Shown here piece after piece: positions 58,114 to 64,000 of a stretch of DNA of 64,000 nucleotides. This DNA is from Abelmoschus esculentus (lineage: Eukaryota > Streptophyta > Magnoliopsida > Malvales > Malvaceae), in contig JAUCBN010000014.1 of NCBI GenBank assembly GCA_035048815.1, forward strand, positions 19,823,501-19,887,500. Reading direction: 5' to 3'. The stretch's first letter is position 1. Every line of letters starts with the position of its first letter. The position numbers were made by a program, and so were the translations under genes. A model generated the notes under the pieces. That model had not been told where the DNA came from and searched no databases. It saw only the letters and a list, made by a program, of their open reading frames with translations.

Positions 58114-58183
58114 CTTTATATAGGACAAACTTGTTTGGATTAACATAAAACGTGTCAGTTTTCTCACATGCAATCAGACACGT
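58114..58183 (-). promoter_or_regulatory. TATA box with ABRE and RY motifs
   Basis: On the minus strand TATATAAAG is the complement of 58114-58122. Upstream of it are ACGTGTC-type ABRE cores at 58150-58156 (plus-strand reading) and 58177-58183 (GACACGT), enclosing CATGCA at 58167-58172. Closely spaced ABRE and RY sites are typical of ABI3/ABI5-controlled seed promoters. Confidence 0.5.
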
Positions 58184-60005
58184 AACCCAACACCTTTTAT
58201 ATGTCGACGCTTTCTGGAAAAAAAACTCAAGCTTCGGCTGTTCCGACGGCGATGCAACATCCCGTACTACTTCTCTTCCTTAATGTTTGTTCCGACGGAA
58301 TTTACTGTAATATAATTTAAGATTTAAGTTTAATTAATATTTAGTAAAAAATTTCATTAATAAAAATAATAATTCATAAATATTTGGTTGTGTAATAAAA
58401 CTCTACCTAGATTGGGACAGCAGTGAGGCACTTTGGCAATGTGGTATGGCCCTATCAACACCAAACCAAACCCATTTCCCTTTACATCTTCAGCTGTCCC
58501 TTTAAAAATACACAAGACAGCATCTTTCTGCTGGACACCTACCCCAAGTTGCACACTTTATCATACAATGTTATAAACTCCCAACAAAAACATTATCATA
58601 AAATATTATATTTTCAATGTATTATTCATTATTACTTCTAACATATAAAAATATTTTAGACGAGTCCCGTTATCGTGTAATATTTACGGTGTTAGGGTCG
58701 AATGATTTGATTTCATCTACTTAATTACTAGTTTCATTGAATTGAATTAAAAAATTATTTTTTGATAATATAATTTTGAATGATTTGATTTTGAGGAAGG
58801 TGTATTTTGGAAAGAGATAAGCCTATCAAAGGTGTTATTGTTAAGGGTTTTAAATTTTAGTTAACTAAATTAATTGATTAAATTAAAAAATTATCAGTCG
58901 ATCAATTAATTTTAGATTTAATTATTTAATGAATAATGATTTTTTATATTCTGATTATTCATTAATTTGATTCAAAATTGATTAGTTAATTAATTTTTTA
59001 TATATTATATATTTATTTTTAGTTATTAAAATTATAAAATCATTATTAATTTTTATATATTATAAAATAGTACTTAAACTTTATTAAATTAATGTAAAAT
59101 AATTATTAAATATATTGAATTATTAAAAAATAATCATTTAAATTTTTATTATTTATCAATAATTTCACTACAAATAAGGATATTTAAATTTGTAACTTTC
59201 GAGAACAATTATTTCTTTAATTAATAAGACAAAATAATTCGTGTATTAAAAAATTATTTTAATATAATTTATCGATCATTTGTATAATTCACTCATGACT
59301 TTATAATAAATTTTAGTTAATCAATTAACGATTTTTATTTTTCAATTTAATTAATGATTAATATATTTTTTTATTTTTAATTGATTAATCAAATCCATCG
59401 TTTGAAAAAACCACTTGACGGCTTGTTAGTTGTTACAGCACTAAAATTAAATTGACATTTTTGAGGTTAATTTTTTATTGGTTACGTCAAATGATTTGAC
59501 ATAATTAATTTTGCAGAATAATAAAAATAAAATTAATTATGAGAAATTTACATAACGAACCCCTGTTAAGATTTGAAACGTGATCGTGAAGTGAGGACAG
59601 AATAGTCTTCTCAAGTTACTTGGAGAGCAAAAGTAAAGGAAAATCTCGTTATACAATACAATATAGTTTCAATTCTGGGGGCAGAGAAAAGAAAGAAGAA
59701 CAGCTTTCGAAGAAAACAAACAATAAGGAAGAAAAGTCGTTTACTCGTTTCCGTTTCCGGAGAGCGAAAAAAAAAAAAATCAAAGCTTCGTAGGATAAAT
59801 TCAGATCCGCAGGTTTAACGAGAGATTGGATGCTTTTTTTTTTTAAATAATGCAGTGAAAAATTCGATATTCTGAAAAAAGAAGGAAAAACAAATTGAGG
59901 GAAGAAATGGAATGAAAACGAACCGCGTCGTGTTTGGAATGAGTAAGTGGAGCCATTGAATTTTGAGTATTTCAAGCTGTCAGGTGATTGAGCTGTTTGT
60001 AGCAA
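58184..60005. other. spacer and AGG1-like promoter/leader
   Basis: Includes repeat block B (about 58455-58600). 58620-59560 is AT-rich without features. The last 350 bp before 60006 are purine-rich and likely hold the transcription start and leader of the gamma-subunit gene. A minus-strand open frame there (59649-60005) is a shadow of this composition. Confidence 0.35.
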
Positions 60006-62573
60006 ATGGAATCGGAAACGGCATCGTCGGCGGATGAACAGCTAGCGGCTGCCGGTTCAGCAGCTGATAACAGAGGCAAGCATCGGATTCTCGCTGAACT
60101 CAAGCATGTTGAACAAGAATCCAAGTTCCTCGAGGTTAGCTATTTTTCATGTTTCCTTTTTTAATTTAATTTTTCAGTTATGTTTTTGCTCTATATTCTC
60201 TGGAAACGCCCTTACAAATTTTGACTTTGGATTTTGATAAATTTAATAATTCTGTTCCCTTGCGAACTTTTCAATAGCTTTTTCGTAAGATAATAATTAT
60301 AATTCTAACTCCTAAACGTGAACCGAGATTATTTGGATTATCCATTTAGTTGGTAAGTTGAGCTAAATACAGGAAGACGGTGCAACGATTCAAAGCAGAT
60401 CTTAGAATTTGGTGGTTAATAATTTTCTTACCACTAATGGACCGCCTCAATTCAATAGGCTTTTGGTCATTCTTGGATGTTATACTGGAAAGTGTAGTTA
60501 ATTTTCCTTCTATTTCTTGCTAAATTGTAATCACTAGACTTGCACAAATCGGCCAAGATGTTTCACATATACTTCGTTCATCTAGATTTTTTTTTTTTTT
60601 TTTGCAATTTTGGTTTGTGATCGTTTCAGTCTCGAATCATTTATGGTTTGGATAATTTTGTGTTTGGATTTGGGGTTTTCAAGTCAGATTATTACTTGTT
60701 TGAATCATTGAAGTTCTGCTCAGTTAAGGTTCTGTTCATTTCGGGTTTGGGTTGGCTTTTAATAGTTAAATCAAATTGGGTTAGAATTGACAGGTTTAGA
60801 TTATTATGATGTTTAAGGAATCTCTGTAGGTGGCAAAAGAAGTTCCAGATCAATCTTGTTATGGTTGCTCTCTTGGGAAAGTGCCCAGCATTCTTTGTTT
60901 CTTTCCCATTAAATTCCACAAACTCCATAAGCAGAATGATCTTCAATCTTGATTATTCCCATATGTCATTATGAAGAAGTATGGCAATATCTAGTGCTTG
61001 CTAGTGCTGATGGAATCCCTTTGTCATGGAAAAAGTGCTTTCCGAATTAGTTTTGGCTCGAGCGCTTGCTATGCTTTACTTTGATTGGTCATACTTTCCA
61101 TGAGTTAAAGAAAAAGGCTTTTAGCAATGTTGTTTGCACTTGCACAACAAAAAAACTTCATGATGGCTGCTGTTTGGCTATTTGCCTTTGATTACATTAG
61201 CACTACATAGAAAATATATAGATTTCTGTTGATACAATAGTTGTGGAGGTTTGAGTGGTTCACTTGTGGTGAGCCAAGAGCCTTTTTTTTTTTGAAAGGT
61301 GAGCCAAGAGCCTTGGATGGTGATAATAGGGTAGCCTGAGAATGAACTTGGAGCGGGGTAGGTTCAAGAGAATGTGAGGGTCTCAGGTTGAGAGAGAGAG
61401 AAAGAGTTACCTTGTTTGGCATGTTCTGAATTTCATAAAGGTTCCCTTGGCATGTTTCCAATGGGTCACATGGCATTCTGTGATTGGCCAAGATTCCCCA
61501 AAAGTGGACAATCTAGTTCTAGCTTAGAATAATTTGGCAATGGGACATCGGGTGTCAAGGAGGATGAGTGGGAATGATGGGCATGACATCCATGTTGGGT
61601 GGAGTAGTAGTTCCTTGGATCCAGGTCACTGGGTTTGGATTTCGCCTGGCTAGGTTCCGCTTAGTGGGGTGCTGGATGTGTGAGTAGGATCTAGTGGACC
61701 ATGGGTCACCAGCGTTGACCCTTGCAAAGTGATCTAAGGTTGTAAAGTAGATGCCCATGCCTTTCGGGAACATGAAGTGGTTTTTCTAGGTCACCGTGGA
61801 CTGACGGCTGTCTACAGGGTCTTGCGGAGTAAGGGTATAACAATTTCCATATAGTCTCTGTGATATTTATAATGCCCTTTTGTTCCTAGGTTTGTATGGT
61901 ATAGTATATATAGGCTGGCTAAAAGCTCCCTAGTTTGTATCCAGTGAGCATGTTTGTGGGGAAACGTAGATCATTGATTCACACACTTGGTATCATCTGT
62001 CCGTCCCGTTTTCACCTATCTTTAAAGCTGGCAGATGATGAATTCACAGTTTCTTCATCAATGTGATTTGTTTTGCTTTGAGCACTAAGCTCCTGTCGAA
62101 CGGAAATATACCATATTACAGCAGAGTATGCCTTAATGTGTTCTTTCTTCTTGTATCGTTTTAACAGGAAGAGATGGAAGAGCTTGAGGAAACAGATAAC
62201 GTGTCAGCATTGTGTAATGAGTAAGTTTAAGAACTAGATTTTTTTCTTCCCCGTGAAGTCGCAAACATAGAAACAAGTTATTGGATTCTAAATGATTATC
62301 CTTATGTGACCCAGATTAACTTCATCGTTTTTTTCTCCTCCATCAGATTGCTGCGTAGCATGGAGACCAGACCTGATCCGCTACTTCCACTGTAACCACA
62401 AAAACTCATCATTCTCGTATTCTATGATTCTGATCTTGTTGCTAGTTCTTTTTTAACCTCTAATGGTGTGATTTATTGCTGATTACAGAACAAATGGTCC
62501 CATGAACCCATCATGGGACATATGGTTTGAAGGTCCTCGTGATTCCGAAGGTTGCGGATGCCAGATTATGTGA
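60006..62573 (+). CDS. AGG1: heterotrimeric G-protein gamma subunit (AGG1-like)
   Basis: Partner of the G-beta subunit AGB1; the pair is held at the plasma membrane by the gamma subunit's lipid anchor and acts in defence, sugar/ABA response and development. Four exons, 60006-60134, 62168-62220, 62347-62391 and 62489-62573, give 103 residues (Arabidopsis AGG1 and AGG2 are about 98-100). An acidic/Ala N terminus is followed by the coiled-coil RGKHRILAELKHVEQESKFL. The gamma-domain residues RPDPLLPLTNGP and NPSWDIWFEG follow. The C terminus GCGCQIM ends in a CaaX prenylation box (Cys100), with a second Cys98 that could be palmitoylated. This is a canonical type A gamma subunit. Intron 1 is about 2.0 kb. 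Gene order fits At3g63420. Confidence 0.93.
61250..61995 (+). mobile_element. possible LTR-retrotransposon relic in intron 1 of the AGG1-like gene
   Basis: The intron DNA from about 61250 is GC-richer than its surroundings. It has a TATA-like run near 61902-61910. It ends ...TCACACA just before TTGGTATCA (61987-61995), which looks like the primer-binding site for initiator-methionine tRNA found right after a left LTR. No internal coding region follows, so at most an LTR plus PBS fragment remains. Left border uncertain. Confidence 0.35.
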
Positions 62574-62948
62574 TGGGAAGGCAAACCAACACTTCTGTTT
62601 GTTGCCAAGAAATGTTGTTACATAAAACACATGTTTACATCTCTCATTTGATAACACTTATCCAATCGACTCTTGTCCACGTTGTGTTGATATGGAAATT
62701 TTGGGATGGCTCAAATTGAAATGTAGAATTCACTTCTTTTCTAAATGTTATGGTTAAATTTGTTTTCCAGATATCTACTGCAGTCTGCAGATACAGGTAC
62801 ATAAATTTAATTAACCCAACCGACGTATAAGACATGAAATCCTGTTATTGGCTCTAAGCTTCAACATGTAAAACTTAAATTTCTCCATGTACTTTACATG
62901 TTATATACACCAGAAAAGTTCTATAATTATAAAGGTCATGGTGCTGCC

Positions 62949-63424
62949 TAGGGGTGATAATGAGCTTGATCAGTTTGCGAGCTACTCAGGCTCGGTTCTA
63001 TCAAAGCTCGGCTCGAGTAAGTTTGACTTAGGTTTAGGTTGGGCTTGAGACCTTAACGAGTCGAGCCGATTCAAGCTCGGCTCGAAAAGCTTGTGAACAG
63101 ACTCGGAATAATTATATTATATATATATATATGTTACATATACACTAAAAGTAATCTCTTTAACAAAATAAAAACAATAAAATAAAATATGAGAAATCTA
63201 CTAAAAATAAATTAGGCATTTTTTTCATTTTAAGTCGAGCCGAGCCAGACGAGACCGAGCCAAACCCGACGAGCTTCGAGCCTGAACTGAACTCAATAAT
63301 ATTATTTTTGAGCCGAGTTCGAACCTAAAATTTCAAGCTCGCCGAACAGAACCCAATAACATTGTTTTCGAGCCGAGCGAAACTTGATTAGACTCGGGCT
63401 CGACTTGACTCATTATCAACCCTA
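62949..63424. mobile_element. hAT-type MITE downstream of the AGG1-like gene
   Basis: 476-bp element with ends TAGGGGTGATAATGAG and, reversed, TAGGGTTGATAATGAG. The flanking 8-mers are GTGCTGCC (62941-62948) and TTGCTGCC (63425-63432), 7 of 8 identical. The inside is full of GAGCTCGGCTCGA-like motifs and a (TA)n run near 63115-63131. It begins about 375 bp after the gamma-subunit stop codon. Confidence 0.82.
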
Positions 63425-63432
63425 TTGCTGCC

Positions 63433-64000
63433 TGCAGGAGAAGAGACTCGGTAGCCGTAGCTGAATAGCGAAAACTGTTGTTATGGAGGTTGATTAAACC
63501 GATTACATCCATACACCATGACAAGACATAAGAGACGTGACAAGATCGAATCATAGAACATGAGCCGACCTCAGTCATTGAATAGTGAACCGACCTCACC
63601 TTTTTCCAATTAAATTCCTGTTTTACCCTTATCTCCCACCTTTCCACTAATTTTCCTTTTACTCAAAAACACCATCTTAAGTCTTAACTACACTTTTATT
63701 GCTTTTCTAAAGTCTTGGTTCATTTAGGTTAACTGGTGGGATTAGGTTAATTTTTTTTAAAAATATTTACATCTATTACATGATATACTAACAAATGTGA
63801 TTAATTTTAAATTTAACCACTAAACTTTAATTAAAATGTTCATATTCTTGTTAAAATTCAATGCTCAAATTAATATTAAATTAATCCCAAGTAAATCACA
63901 GATAAACCGGCACCTCATCGTCACACTCCTTTACGTGGCATCGTGTAAAACTACCACTAAGGAATGAACCGGGTTTACGGGTCAACTCACCACCAAAATT
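63433..64000. other. right-edge spacer
   Basis: Mixed then AT-rich DNA with no recognised gene. The minus-strand frame 63333-63647 begins partly inside the hAT element and is not a gene. Confidence 0.4.

Noticed and set aside
59649..60005. 118-codon minus-strand frame before the gamma-subunit gene
   Set aside because: Phe/Ser-rich product of a purine-rich leader on the other strand.
63333..63647. 104-codon minus-strand frame at the right edge
   Set aside because: Runs out of the hAT element and has no family resemblance.

Overview
This is a nuclear plant genome segment. Genes carry many GT-AG introns, spacers are very AT-rich with small MITE transposons, and the products are typical of land plants (IDD zinc finger, plant Hsf, type IIB Ca2+ pump, G-protein gamma subunit). 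Protein content and gene order point to a eudicot, probably a rosid. A cotton-like (Malvaceae) source is possible but cannot be shown from the sequence. No bacterial, viral or organellar genes, rRNA, tRNA or CRISPR were seen.

Layout. 0-5 kb: possible leader exon of a minus-strand gene off the left edge, then unassigned DNA. 5.2-7.8 kb (-): type I inositol polyphosphate 5-phosphatase, 9 exons. 12.4-15.6 kb (-): homocysteine S-methyltransferase (HMT2-like), 7 exons. 16.9-20.0 kb (-): Raf-like protein kinase (ATMRK1-like), 6 exons. 21.4 kb: Mutator-type MITE. 23.2-24.3 kb: NIMA-related kinase pseudogene. 26.2-28.7 kb (+): FORKED1-like PH-domain protein, 7 exons. 28.9-29.3 kb (-): LIFEGUARD/BIL4 (Bax-inhibitor-1-like) pseudogene. 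32.4-34.0 kb (+): heat-shock factor HsfA7-like, 2 exons. 36.4-37.0 kb: unidentified spliced-looking coding remnant. 39.3-39.7 kb: possible small secreted-protein ORF. 40.2-41.4 kb: nest of MITEs, some with telomere-like motifs, and a 103-bp tandem duplication. 42.3-44.7 kb (+): IDD zinc-finger transcription factor, 3 exons. 46.4-48.9 kb (-): JmjC (JMJ31-like) pseudogene lacking its catalytic core, with an inserted hAT MITE. 50.8-53.9 kb (-): intronless Ca2+-ATPase, ACA12-like. 57.9-58.1 kb (-): small hydrophilic protein with ABA/seed-type promoter motifs. 60.0-62.6 kb (+): G-protein gamma subunit AGG1-like, 4 exons, with a possible LTR relic in intron 1. 62.9-63.4 kb: another hAT MITE.

These genes do not form an operon or a dedicated cluster. 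Their order does match the lower end of Arabidopsis chromosome 3 (5PTase, HMT2, MRK1, NEK4, FKD1, BIL4, HSFA7B, ACA12, AGG1, roughly At3g63240 to At3g63420, from memory). The NEK and BIL4 positions survive here only as pseudogenes. Several genes touch stress and signalling: phosphoinositide and Ca2+ turnover, heterotrimeric G protein, heat response and vein patterning.

No wholly new system was found. The most unusual items are a Pro-to-Leu change in the hinge motif of the Ca2+ pump, upstream ORFs and heat-shock elements at the HsfA7 gene, ten upstream ATGs made by a tetranucleotide repeat in the probable IDD leader, a GC-AG intron in the 5-phosphatase, the decayed JmjC gene, and several MITE families with intact target-site duplications.
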